Origin: Pholis gunnellus
Taxonomy: Eukaryota > Chordata > Actinopteri > Perciformes > Pholidae
Length of the DNA stretch: 64,000 nucleotides
Assembly (NCBI GenBank): GCA_910591455.2
Contig: OU342808.1
Location: 4,556,607 to 4,620,606 of the forward strand
Direction: 5' to 3'
In this document: piece by piece, positions 23,698 through 35,230 of the stretch
Position numbering within the stretch: the stretch's first letter is position 1
Layout: the number at the start of each line of letters is the position of its first letter
Translations under genes and position numbers: made by a program
Notes under the pieces: generated by a model
Told to the model about the DNA's origin: nothing
Database searches by the model: none
What the model saw: the letters and a program-made list of their open reading frames with translations, nothing else

Positions 23698-24662
23698 CAG
23701 GGGTCCCCAACTGGCGGACCGCGGTCCGGATCCGGACCCAGACGCTGTCCTATCTGGACCCGGACGTATAACTGATGGATAATTGAGAATTATACATTTT
23801 GGCGGAGCGCTTCTATTTTAACCTGCACAGCTTTTCCAGCCTTTACGGCACTCGTTCAGCAGTCCAGGAAATACACCGACCAATCACATACGTTGTAAAT
23901 CATCTCACGTGACGCTACTCAGCCAATCAAATATCTGTATTCTGAAACGCATCTCTAAAAAGAGAAGTGGACCACGAAAACAGAGCTTTAACAAAGAATG
24001 GACGAACTCTTATTTGTTCATTCTTCCTGCTGGCGCTACTAAACGACTCATGTGTTCAGATACTGTGGCCATTATTAAATGCGCCGATGTGAAACGCCAC
24101 TATGAGACCAAACACACATCTTTAGACCAAACACTCCAGTCTGAACTGAGAGCAAGATGTTGAGATGTGTAGAGATTGTTTATTGTAAAGTTTACTGAGA
24201 CCGTTATGATGTGAAATGGATTTAACAAAAGAGAAGAAAAAAGTTCCCTCCAGCCACACTTTCCTTTTTTCCTTTTCATTCATTTTTCAAAAATCAAGCA
24301 CTTTCTTTTAAAATGCAAGCTTTTCAAAGATTCATTTCTGTGTATTTTATTTTTAGATGGAGCCCTTATTTTACTTGAAATGAGAGAACACCATTTATTT
24401 ATGTATTTCTATGTATTTATAATCCATCCAGTTAAATTTGAAAACGTAATTATATATTATATTTCAAAATATAATTGATGTGTACTTTCTTTATTTGATT
24501 TGACAGTTGTTGACTACACAGAGACTTTGTTACTACTACTAGGCTTCTTAAATATATATTGCACTAAATAGCGCAAGTTAGATATTATTGCAATGTTCCG
24601 GACCTTTGCACGAGGAGATTTTCTCAATCTGGACCTTTCGGAATTTTAGTTGAAGACCCCTG
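23698..24662 (+). mobile_element. hAT (Charlie-like) transposon remnant, 965 bp, with target duplications
   Basis: Terminal inverted repeats are CAGGGGTCCCCAACT on the left and CAGGGGTCTTCAACT (reverse complement) on the right, 13 of 15 matching. The flanking 8-bp direct repeats GTCTAGAC (23690-23697 and 24663-24670) are identical. Length of target duplication and CAGGGGTC ends are diagnostic of hAT. The element keeps only the 5' part of a transposase (see 23909-24163) and lacks the RNase-H-like catalytic core, so it is an internally deleted copy. Confidence 0.93.
23909..24163 (+). pseudogene. hAT transposase N-terminal fragment (BED-like zinc finger, damaged)
   Basis: The translation contains KEWTNSYLFILPAGATKRLM, CSDTVAIIKCADVKRHYETK and HTSLDQT. 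This wording is what I remember of the N-terminal region of Charlie-type hAT transposases and their domesticated relatives (GTF2IRD2- and ZBED-type proteins), where a zinc finger has the pattern C-x2-C...H-x4-H. Here H-x4-H (HYETKH) is present, but only one Cys of the expected CxxC pair remains (RLMCSDT), apparently after a small in-frame loss. The frame ends soon after and the catalytic domain is gone. It cannot encode an active transposase. Confidence 0.7.
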
Positions 24663-24670
24663 GTCTAGAC

Positions 24671-26219
24671 TCTGAGTTGCAGGTTGAGTTCCGGTGAGGA
24701 GGGAAAAGGCCGTGAGGCATTTCCAAGTTCAATGTCGACCGACTTCCCTCAACTGACCCCGGTGACTGAGAGCCTCCAGGTTCAGCTGAACCCGGTGTCC
24801 TTCAGCCTGCCTCAGCCTGTCTGTCTGTTCATTTACTTCACACACTGAGGAGGGGGGGAGGGGGGGGGGGACACACAAACAAAGTGGTGTTCAAACAGAC
24901 AGGAATGCCGCCCGGCGTTTTTTCTCTCTCCCACTTGAATCCTCTCTCCTCTCCAACTTGACAAAATAAAGTTGTGCAAGAAACAGTGCTTAACAATGAT
25001 TATAGCAGATTACAACAGGATGTAGATTAAACGTTATTGGAGAAGTGCGCTGCTAATTTCTTGGACGGTCAGTCTGTGCAGGCAGACTAAGACGGATATA
25101 GAAGTCAGAACTAAATGTGAGATCACCGTCACAATGAAATAAATGAGGCGGTGCCGTATGTATCGAAGCCAACTGTCCACATCTTTTTCGAGAATTAAAG
25201 GTTTGAATTCGGAAATTGTTTTTAGATTCACTTTGCCGAGCTTGTTGAAGCGTGTTTTATGTGCATGTTAGCGCGTGTGTGTCATCGCCTCTATGAGCAC
25301 ACGCTCATCATTGTCTCTGCATATATGCCTTCGCACTCCATGGGCCTCACAATTGATCCCGCGGCATTGTCATCCGCTGTGCATTTGTGCACTTAACATT
25401 TTTGCAATGGCTTGCTGTTCCTTTACCTTTCGATATTCCCTCCGCCACGGACTGCCTGCAGCGCAGCACTCACAATGCACTCACAACCCCCCTCCCCCTC
25501 CTCCCCCAACACAAACACACACATACACACCACCTCCGGAACCCTACCCTTAACAAACCCCCGCCCCCTACGGTTTCCTCCTGAGTGCTGACCTGCTCTG
25601 GTCCTTTAATATTGGTGACAGCTAATACACTTCTAAATGATCAGTTATTATCTCTGGGGCCTCGTCCACAGGGCCCCACTGATTCCAAAGGTCATCCCTC
25701 TGTCTTCCAGTATTGATTAAGCGGGCCTGTTAACGTGGCTCTGGGCCTTACTGAAAGTGAACATTGCCACTAACATATTTCCATCAGCTGTATCTGGCTG
25801 GAGAGGCCCATTTAAAAGCCTCTTTGACACCGCCGCCGCCCCGGTGAATAGGGCAGAATGAGGAGCATAATGGGTATGCCAATAAGGGAACTAGTGCTAC
25901 TAAAATATACAGAGGGCCACAGGCATGACAGACACAATGAGACATCCTGCTGAGATATTATGCAGTCGGTGTGTGTTGTCAGTCGTTCAAATAGAGAAAA
26001 GACGACCGTACAGTGGCCAAAAGAGCTCAACTCGCTGCTACTTGATAGTAAATGAAGAAACGGTCGTCATCATTTTAACAACAAATGTAATATTTTCAAC
26101 CACATAGTATTGCAGTCCATAAGAAATGTACATAATTGTAATTATGTAACAGAAAAAGGAAAACCAAAATACTACAAAAAAATTAAAATTGTAAGTATTA
26201 TTTTAAAAATGGTATATAT
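24671..26219. other. no gene; G/C-rich simple patches
   Basis: A G-rich run is at about 24851-24871 and a C-rich/CA patch at about 25485-25530. The interval 25590-25870 is listed separately. Nothing else recognised. Confidence 0.45.
25590..25870. promoter_or_regulatory. possible conserved non-coding block
   Basis: Repeat-free interval with dense homeodomain- and nuclear-receptor-like words (CCAAAGGTCATCCCT, TATTGATTAAGCGG, TCAGCTGTATCTGG, GCATAATGGG). It stands out from the transposon-rich surroundings. No comparative evidence. Confidence 0.2.
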
Positions 26220-26227
26220 ATCCATAC

Positions 26228-26774
26228 TAGTGATGTCACAACAATTGAGACCTAGTTGATGCTAAAATACTGAAAATGTATCAACAGAATTGCAGGTACC
26301 GTAGGTACTGGGGATCCGGACTCGAGACTTACGTCAATCTGGGCACCATAGAAATGTTCCATCATCATGCTACATTGTGAACAACAAATCCGTGTTGGAA
26401 TCGGCTGGAGGAGAGCTAGTTAGCTGTTAGCAGCCAGCGGGCAGCACAGTCCTGCTTGGCTAAATAACGGAGATAACAACTAACGAACGGAGCTTGCATC
26501 GAGTCACATTATGATGTGTCCAGGTTCTATCGAGTAAAAATGACTATTGTATGTAAGATTTTGTTTTTGAAGAGAAACTCTAAGTGGATCATTTGGGATT
26601 AATAATGAATTCCCCCCAAAACGATATTCCAACCGTAATAAGGAAAAGTGTGTTGAAGCACATGGGGTTTGTCGTTTTAGTTTTTTACCACTGTATCAAA
26701 TAAGTTATGGAGAAATATGGGATTTCCCTGGTCCTGGTATAGACTACTAGATTTCTTGAATCATGACATCCCTA
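26228..26774. mobile_element. hAT-type non-autonomous element, 547 bp
   Basis: The left end TAGTGATGTCACAACAATTG and the reverse complement of the right end, TAGGGATGTCATGATTCAAG, are related inverted termini. Flanks ATCCATAC (26220-26227) and ATCCCTAC (26775-26782) form an 8-bp target duplication with one mismatch. There is no coding capacity. TAGGGATGTCA-type ends are typical of short hAT elements in fish. Confidence 0.7.
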
Positions 26775-26782
26775 ATCCCTAC

Positions 26783-27129
26783 TGTACATTTAGCAGCCCA
26801 GTCGCCAGGGTAAAATGTTGGTCCTGTACATTTCTGCATTCGGTCACAGCAAGTGACGTAATATGTCGAGCAACACCTGTCGCATGGTTAATTTGGTCTG
26901 GACCAAGGTAACTATACATTGTTGCATTTTAGTTCTGGTCCGGTTCTTGTTCACACTGACGTCTTACAAATCCTGTTGTTTGCAGAAACTTACAATGCCC
27001 CAAAAACGTTTCTGCCGACTGGGTTGACATTTACATAACTTACACACAGTATATACATAAATACACGTGGGCTTTCGCTGAGGGTCCAGTGACAGCTGTG
27101 GAGGTTGTGAAGAGATTCATTTTTTTTGG
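26783..27129. other. no recognisable feature
   Basis: Non-coding spacer between two repeats. Confidence 0.4.
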
Positions 27130-27650
27130 GATGGAGTCAACGTGACTTCACCCATTGGTTTGAGGACTACTGTTTTGAAGCCTTGAGTTCTGCTGGAGAG
27201 GGTGGAGCTATGTACAACCAAACCCTGTATAAGACATTTATAGGCGATCAAAACAATTAAAATGAGCTTTCATGAAATGAAAACACACTGTGAAAAGACA
27301 ACTCCAAGACAACTCCAAGACCGGACAGCGCCATGGTAGCGACCTGTCAATCACAGTAGCCCCGCCCTAAAGCATCCCCTGCTTTATGGTCTGTTTGACT
27401 CTAAATGGACCATCATCTACTAAATGAACATCATGCTGTATTAAAGAAGACTTGAAACTAGAGATTGAGACCATAAACTCGTGTTTACAATGTTTACTGA
27501 GGTAATGAATCAAGAGAGAAGTAGAGTCATTTTCTCATAGACTTCTATACAACCAGAGGAGTCGCCCCCTGGTGGACATTAGAGAGAATGCAGGTTTAAG
27601 GCACTTCTGCATTGACTACACTTTTCAGACCCGGAGGTTGCTGCCTGGTC
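27130..27650 (+). repeat. dispersed repeat family R1, fullest copy d
   Basis: It runs from GACTTCACCCATTGGTTTG to TTTCAGACCCGGAGGTTGC and contains every block seen in the other copies, including CCTGTCAATCACAGTAGCC, GCTTTATGGTCTGTTTGACT, ATCATGCTGTATTAAAGAAG and GTCGCCCCCTGGTGGACATT. No ORF and no clear terminal inverted repeat. Confidence 0.8.
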
Positions 27651-27945
27651 CTTGCTCACAATTACGTGGCTTATATACGATTTACAGTGCATTACTCTTT
27701 GTAGGTATAAGCACAAACAGGATGAAAATGGCCTATGTTTATAAATAGATGTGGATATCATTTTTTTAAACACCTCGCACCTGGCATTGATGAATATATT
27801 TCACTATATTGTAGGTTTGCGCTCAGTGACTGCATCTGCACAGCTTCTTGAAGGGGTTAAATATGAGAAGCTGATGTGACATACAAAGACATACCTCTCT
27901 AAGGCGCCCCAGATGTGAGAAAGCTATTCATGGCCAAAAAACGTT
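27651..27945. other. no recognisable feature
   Basis: Non-coding spacer between R1 and the hAT element. Confidence 0.4.
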
Positions 27946-27953
27946 TTCCTGAT

Positions 27954-29004
27954 CAGTGGCGGCTGGTGGAAAATTTTCCAGGTGGGGCCATCCAATCAAT
28001 TTCAGCAAACACCCCAGTATGATTTAATGTAAACAAATTAAGGTATCAAACACGCATTACTACTTTGCAGTTAAATATTCAACATTTATTCCAACACAAA
28101 AAAAGCAGTAAATAACACTTTAATAAACACGTCAGGACATCTTATTTTAGTCACCCTCACAGGGAATTCAGTATTATATATATCATATAATAATATTCAG
28201 TATACTATAAAACACACGCTTATAGATAGCTATGATGAGTTTTCACTGTTAATTTACCATCTCAATTAAATGTTGATGCCTCCATGACCAAGTTGTCATG
28301 AAACTATATAGAAGAAAAGATGTTCACTTTGCCTAATATGTAGCTAGACAGAGTTCTCATGTGTGCCCTGGTGTTCTCATGTTTCCTTACCTCCTCATCC
28401 CTCACTCCCAAACTGTCCGTGCTGGATCTGTCCCCGGTGTTTTAAAAAGCTAAATAGGTTATTAGCATGACTGCATCCAGCTAGCCAAACCTGTCTGGTA
28501 CAGCTAGTAGAGAAGCTTCATGTACTGCTTCCCTTTCCCGCTAGTCTGCTGTCTGATTGTGAGGTCAGGCTGATCTGGGATCAGCTCTTTCACTGTACTT
28601 TCTCCTCAAACTTCTACTCTCAGACGGATCTTGGAGGAGTAGTGCTCGCGCTGGCGCTCACGCTCGCCTGTAGAGACTTCTCCTGACGAGAACGCGCAGC
28701 TAGTGGGGCCAAAACGATTTGGCCCCACTCTGAATCTATTTGAGGACGCTGATTGGCTAAATTGTATGTCACTCATTTATATCTTTAATCAGCGATTGGC
28801 TAAACTGCTTCATAGACCCGCCTCGGTGGGGCCAGCCCCACTAGGTGCGCGTTCTCAGACGTGCACACAAGCGGAGATGACGAGCAGACCGGCTGCATAC
28901 AAAATCCCCATCAAAATAAAAGCGCAGGATTTTTTTTTTCTTTTTTTTTTTGGGGCTCAAGGTGGGGCCAGGCCCCATGGCCCTCTATTGACCATCCGCC
29001 ACTG
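27954..29004 (+). mobile_element. hAT-type non-autonomous element, 1051 bp, with exact target duplications
   Basis: The left end is CAGTGGCGGCTGGTGG and the reverse complement of the right end is CAGTGGCGGATGGTCA. Identical 8-bp direct repeats TTCCTGAT flank it at 27946-27953 and 29005-29012. The 307-bp element at 20133 is a shortened relative in the opposite orientation. Open frames inside (for example 28703-29011) overlap one another and show no transposase similarity. The element ends 272 bp before the first recognised arid3c exon. Confidence 0.92.
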
Positions 29005-29276
29005 TTCCTGATATTGTTCCAGCACCAGTGTGCCACTGTGTCCTTTGTGTGGAAGGTGTGTGTCAGGCTATCTGTGCTGCTGATCAGCAGCTGCTGTGTG
29101 ATACACTTGCTGGGCTCTAGGTTACTCCGAGATTGTCGTGAAGGGAACTCATTGTCCTCGTCTGCCTTGGTCATAATCCTGAACTCAAGGCTCAAAGGCC
29201 TCCCCACCTACCGCTTGATTTCCTTTGGTGAAAATGTTTATTACTGCATTAATTGATTTCTTTCTCTCTTTTTCAG

Positions 29277-29349
29277 TTGTATGAATTGGATGATGATGAA
29301 AAGCGCAAAGAGTTTCTCGATGACCTTTTCAGTTTCATGCAGAAACGGG
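29277..29349 (+). CDS. arid3c: arid3c coding exon: start of the ARID domain
   Basis: This 73-nt exon follows a good polypyrimidine tract (tttctctctttttcag) and ends at a GTAAGT donor. It encodes 24 residues, from LYELDDDEKRKEFL to FSFMQKR, plus the first base of a Gly codon. This is the N-terminal part of the ARID DNA-binding domain, nearly invariant across ARID3 proteins. The exon opens in phase 0 and closes in phase 1, matching the GG that opens the exon at 39300. The next exon upstream should end with codons for EEQFKQ; I looked for such an exon in 1-29276 and did not find one. The acceptor lies 272 bp downstream of a complete hAT-type element (27954-29004). Exon identity is very secure; the choice of ARID3C over ARID3A rests on later exons. 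Confidence 0.93.
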
Positions 29350-29544
29350 GTAAGTGCTTTCCACTTAAGTACAAGAATATGCTTCCTCATCAAAAACCTC
29401 TTGATCAGAATTCTACCTTTTTAAAAGATTTTTTTTTTTTTTGCCAGACTCCTCTCACATCACCATCAATCAATCAGTTAATAACTACATGCATCTGGAT
29501 GCTATTGTAAGGCTGGGTATCGGTACTCAATACCTTTTATTAAG

Positions 29545-29720
29545 TAGGGGTCCAACGGATCATAAAACTCACGGTTTGGATTGGATCAACAAAAAATAGA
29601 AAAATATTAATGTGAAATCGCCTCTTTCAAACTACTGGATTTATTCAAGTTTCTCACCAAAACTACATTTTACAGATTACATTTGAACACATTATGGTAA
29701 CATTTTAATTTACATTCGCT
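29545..29720. repeat. dispersed repeat R5, short copy
   Basis: Shares CAACGGATCATAAAACTCAC, CTTTCAAACTACTGGATTTA and AACTACATTTTACAGATTAC with 18022-18600. Internally deleted relative to that copy. It begins about 195 bp after the splice donor at 29350. Confidence 0.65.
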
Positions 29721-29934
29721 GAATAATCTTTTTCACTGAACAGAGCCTGTACGCATCACAATGTGTTTAAATGGAACCTACGTTCTGATTGGAATAAATG
29801 CGGTGGCGATGGCATTTGAATGCTTCCATTCAGTCCTGGGTATCGAATGAAGTATTATATGGTTGTATCACTTTATTCAACTATTCAATCTTTATATGCT
29901 CCTGCTTGCACAAATCATTTATTACAAAAACATT

Positions 29935-30355
29935 TCTTAACATAGCTATGCTGATCACACCTAAATTTACTTCGCCCTCTCACCTCTACGACTTTCGTCC
30001 CCTAGAATCCCTCTGGTGATGCACTGACTAAATGAACAGCTGGATGTCTCTACATTTTCTTCAGCTGAATAAGGACAAAACTGAAATAATTGTATTTTGG
30101 AAAAATGAAGAGAGACTTAAGGCACATAAAGGACTTAGTACAAAGGACACCGTTAAAAACCTTTGGTGTCTTCATTGATCGCAATCTCAGTTTTAAAAGG
30201 CATATGAAAGCAATAACTAAATCCGCTTTTTAACATTTCAAAAACACAGCCAAACTTAGAGGTCTTATGTCAAAAACTCATTCATACTTTTATTTCCAGC
30301 GGGGTTAATGACTGTAATGGTCTTTTCACAGGCCTTCCTAAATGTCTCCAAAACT
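29935..30355 (+). mobile_element. LINE reverse transcriptase fragment, plus strand, in intron
   Basis: A degenerate YADD-type motif reads YADHT near 29945. It is followed by FLQLNKDKTEIIVFW and VKNLGVFIDRNLSFKRHMKA-like frames and KNTAKLRGLMSKTH, the order found after the catalytic site in L2/Rex-type LINE polymerases. Frames shift several times and contain stops, so it is a dead 3' fragment. It is a different lineage from the LINE at 5155-6760, judging by wording. Confidence 0.75.
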
Positions 30356-31762
30356 AGGCACGTTTTCTCCTCACAATGTGACGAATTGTCTTCCTTCATT
30401 GGCCACGTACATGTGTGATGGTGTGTTTCCCCAACATGAGGATTCTGCCAGCAGCGGCTGTTTTTTTTTTTGTTGGGGAAATAGATCCGTGTTTAGACCC
30501 TTCCATAATATGAGGAAGTTAACCACCCACCAGAGAATAAAAGGCACTACCAGTCACAATGTCTATTTTAGGAGCACGAGGCTAGAGTGCCATGTTTTTT
30601 TTTTTTTTAATTCCATGTCCTGTACACAATGATTTACATGTCTGCAAATGGGTTTGACTTCACCTGCCCGACCTCCACTTACAGTGCAATCAAATAGGAT
30701 ATTTTTTGTGTCGTTATTTTTGGGAAGAGTCAACATTTACATTATGAACATGATTTTACTGATAATTAACTGCTGAGAACACAACCTTCTAAAAAGATTA
30801 ATTTCAACATGTAGCCTCCTGCTTTTACACTTATACATGTGAACCTTTTGTTCCAGTATGTTCTGTATGTTTGTTGTAAACATTCATGATTCTTCATCAT
30901 ATTCTAATATTCACTACACAATATACTATGAACAATATTGTTTTCACTTAATTTCATTTGAATAGTCAGAGTTCAATTGTGTGTGTGTCTCTAGCTTGCT
31001 ACGAGCTGCACTATACACTTCATGTAACTGAATGTGTTTCAGTTTACAAAGACACAGATCTTTGATCTTTGACACATTACTGTATGAAGGTCGGGAGAAT
31101 ATCCCCAAAATCTTACGTTTTTCGACTATCTGACCACAGTCCAGCTGTGTGCTGTGACAGCCGTCGGAAAGCCCACGTTGATGAAGTAATGATGTAGTTG
31201 GGTGGTCACTTGGGTTTAGAGACAGTATGGATTGTTGTTGGAGCGTTCAATTAGAGATTGATTTTGGACTTAGTGTAGGGAGACATTGTCAGTCCCGAGC
31301 AGATCAGCAGCAGCCTATCTCCAGCGCTCGCCTCTGACAACTGTGATCAGAGTGGACTGCTCCAAATATCCCAATCAATGTTTCTTGAAAACATCACTGT
31401 CATTCTGCACTGACAAAGAAATGTCAGCCAGGCTGGCTCGCTAAGCATTGAAAGGTGTCAAAAACGCAGCGCTCCTTTAACGTTGTTGATGTATTGGCTG
31501 GATAAATCCAGACTACAATAATACAAGAGGTTTGGGCTTTCCTCTTGGAGCTGGCTGTCATAGTATGTCTTGGTCAGCATTGAGCTTAAGATATAGATGT
31601 CAAGTTCTGTTTATTTTCTTTTTGCATTTTGGACACAAGCTCATGTTCACACTGCACAAACTCTCCTTACTATGTTTGTTCCTACCTTTATAATTCTCTG
31701 TATTATTTTTGGCAAGGTTTTTTTGCGTGTTCAGGATTGTGAGAAGTGAAACCAACAAGTCT

Positions 31763-32035
31763 TCAAAACTTAAGGACAAAAGACATTTTATCTGGCACGG
31801 CCTTCCAAAACGACACATATGAGGGTTTTCTTGAGGATAGGAGGTGATGGACCTCCTCCCTATAGGCCGACTCATCGTTGTTGTTGAGGTCAAGCACAGT
31901 TGTGTCATCTGCAAACTTGGTAAAGGTATTGGAACCATGTACAGGCGTGCAGTCGATGGCAAAGACGGAGGAGAGGACCCAGCACACAGCCCTGTGGGAC
32001 ACCGGTGTTCAGGGTGAGGGTTGAGGAGGTGTGGT
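31763..32035 (-). mobile_element. LINE reverse transcriptase fragment with FADD motif, minus strand
   Basis: The minus-strand frame 32002-31763 reads DCTPVHGSNTFTKFADDTTV and then DESAYREEVHHLL. FADD (31904-31915) is the reverse transcriptase catalytic motif and the surrounding text is typical of a second fish LINE family. Upstream of it a neighbouring frame is needed, showing a frameshift. A hAT-like repeat abuts it at 32037. Confidence 0.75.
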
Positions 32036-32044
32036 ACTCTAATT

Positions 32045-32585
32045 TTCAACCATTTCTGAGCCGCGGTACATTTTTTACATCAAAAAGATCCCGCAACAAC
32101 CAAAAAAGTTACAAAATGACACATTGTAGCATAATACAGCATATATGCTGACAATTTAATGACAATTTGTTGATCCTTACTCAGTGTGAAACCTGATGAA
32201 AGTGAAAGTAAATCCAAACGAAAGATAACTTTCGCTGTATTGCCTCAAGCTCACCATTTTTTCTTTCTTTTTACGAGGCTTTTCATCTGGGTTAGAATGT
32301 TGTCCAGGGCCCAGTTCAGAGTCTGCATTTTTCCTTTTCAAATATTTCTCCATCGCTGTTCGTCTTGTCACCTCAACCTCTCCCTCGTGTCATTTAGTTT
32401 TACTGTTTTAGATGAACACGGTCATTATTGCGCTACCTACTGCCACCCACTGCCATGGAAGAGTATTTATTACTTAGCCAGCCACTATATTGCAGCTCAG
32501 ACGCTCAACAATGGCAAACTAAATAATATATTTTGGGACCGATTAAGTAAAATTGGACATTTTCCACAGTGGTTGACAATCACTG
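32045..32585. mobile_element. hAT-like non-autonomous element, about 540 bp
   Basis: The left side reads TTTTCAACCATTTCTGAGCC and the reverse complement of the right side reads CAGTGATTGTCAACCACTGT, echoing the CAGTGnTTTTCAACC ends of Charlie-type hAT MITEs. CTCTAAT occurs on both sides (32037-32043 and 32586-32592), a likely 7-8 bp target duplication. A 147-codon open frame here (32186-32629) extends past the element and is treated as chance. Confidence 0.55.
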
Positions 32586-35230
32586 CTCTAATATACTGGT
32601 GTCTGTTGGTGAAGAAGTCCAGTATCTAGTAGCAGAGGGATATGTTGATGCCAGTCTAAGACACCTGTATTATCTTCCCTCCTTTGGTCTAAATCTGAAT
32701 TAAAATGTGCTTGTGTTATAAATGCTAGCAGCCAGGTGGTGAAAACCATGCAAATCTGTCCATCCAACAGAGAGGAACTGCTGATCAGTATGAATAATTT
32801 ATATATAGTTGCGCCAAGGTAACCTGGTTGTGGGCTACTTGCATGATAAGTTTAGCATATAGACTAATGGCCAATGGTTTGTTTACTCAAACAAGACAAG
32901 ACAGATTTTCATTGGTCTGTTATTGGCTTCCTGGATTTAAAGGTGGGTCCCAACTTGACATCAAACTGACCCACCAGATGGTTTGTTACACAGAAATATC
33001 CGAAAAGCCGTCATTGAAAATTGTTTGAAAAAAGGACAGGCACTTCAAAAAATAGTTGAAGGTAGGTGATTGGATGAACCATCTGTCAATCAAAGTCCTG
33101 AAGAAGCCGATCGGGACGAGAGGGAAAAGACTTCAGAGTCGTTCTTTGCTGTTATTTCAATGAAGAAATAATCTACAGCTCTGATTTAACTGATGCTATT
33201 GCAGCATCTATGCTAACCCCTTTAAGAGCAGAATTGCTGTTTAGAACAGTCGCTGCTCAGTGTCCTCACACACCAATAGCTGCCAATTACTTCTCACAGG
33301 ATCCTAGTTGATCTGGACCACTGTGGTTCGGTACACAAACAAATTACTTGACAAGATGGATTTTCATGTGTGATCCTGTGATATCAGTCCTCCAGGCCTG
33401 AAAGAGCTAGTCCCAGAGTGACCCTTGCGATGGGATCGCACCAGCCGCGACTCCAAATCGGGTCAGGGGCGTAAAGTGGGGAGGGCAATGGCCCCTTCCC
33501 CGCTTTCTACCCGGCGCCCATGCTCGGACCACAGTCACCTTTGAACTTTCATTTGGTTCTCAACTAAACATCGGTCAAGGTTCTTGACTGCATCTTGCAC
33601 AGTTCTAGCTCTACACTATCATGCTGCCAATTCTGTCCACAGACAAACAGACAGATGGCAAAGTACTCAAATTGGCTTCTGTGGTAGTTCCCGCTACTGT
33701 AGATGTATCCAGGACCATATATTGCCATAGTTATGAAGTGAAAACAATACCAGCCACACGCTGTCGTGGCTGCTAATCATCTCATTGGTCACAATCTCGA
33801 ACATTGAACTGATCGGATCCTCTTTCTGAGCAACCATGTCAGAACACAGCTTGTGTTACTTATCATGATTGATTGATTTATGTTGCTAATTAATTGAAGG
33901 TTTTGAACTTAGTATAAATGTGAGTCTGCATATGAATCCAGAATCTGTTTAAATAGATTATCCTTTCCCTGTCTGGCATTGTTGAAGGATGCACCGATCC
34001 AATCACTCAGGTTGGTATCGGTACAAATACTGACCTGATTAAGAATATCAGGCCCGACTTGATCTTTCAAAATTAATTATGATTGCTATGACAATGTAAT
34101 TATGAAATGTAGTGTTTTCACTATCCCTGGACTCACGTTACCTTACATGAAAATGAATCCAATGAGTTCCCTGCAGTGAGGTATGAAAGTATAATACGTG
34201 GGGAATAGATGGAATTGGCATCGCATCAGTAAAAATGTTGAATTCAGTAGACTCAGGGGTTTCGCTTCAGTCTTCAGCCTTGTTTCATGGCGCAGACAGC
34301 TGTGGTAGCAACGCGGCGCAGTATTTCTCCGACATATTTTCTCTTGTCAGGGAAACATTAACGGCTTGAAACATGCAGCAGATGGTTCAGAACACCTTTG
34401 TGATGGTTTTTCAGTGTTGGAAGCTGAGACATGAGAGATTCCATCAACAGTAGAGCAGACAATGGCTGTGATGGCCTCCTTTGTGTGTTGATAAATACCC
34501 AGGGTGATTTACTGTTGCCCCCGGGCCTTGGTTATTAATTGATTATTATCTCTGAGGACTACCATCAGCACTTTTTCTCAAATAAGTCAACTTTTGTCCC
34601 CCACCTAATTGCTTAAGAATACTATGTGGCAGAAGAAAAGGCTACTTGAGAGTTACCTTAAAAAATGTCAGAGTCTTCGATCGGCGTAACACTAAATATT
34701 CCTCTTAACTTTGCTGCTGCATCCTGCTTTCACCTTTGAGGTGACTAGTCTTTACACAGCTAGCACAGGTTGCTCTTTAAGTTCTGCAACTGCTCAAGTC
34801 TGTGTTCATTCAATTATGTATAATCTATTTAAGCATATTATCTTATGTTTCTATATTTGGAGTTTCCACACATTTTTTCTTAAGCGATGTTCTTGTACAG
34901 CTGCTTGTGTTCCGGTTACAGTAGACATATGAGTACTTTGGTTAAATTAATAATGCATTACTTTTTCAGGAGCAAAGTGTGTCTTGTTATCGGTATTGAT
35001 AATAACAGAAACAGAAAACATGCTACCCACTGTGAGTTATACACAGTGCCGTTTCTAGGTCAAATAAATAGTGGGGCAACAACTTCTTTGGACAGATGAA
35101 ATCAGAAAATTACACACTTTTTCAATTTGACACAATGCACAGTTTTGCATTTCCCACACAGTTTAGCACAGCTGATAATTCGACTTGGCACATATCTGTT
35201 TCTCTAAACTTCTTGTTATGCTGCAACCTG

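Noticed and set aside
32186..32629. 147-codon open frame
   Set aside because: It lies mostly within a hAT-like repeat and runs across the repeat edge; translation shows no similarity to a transposase.
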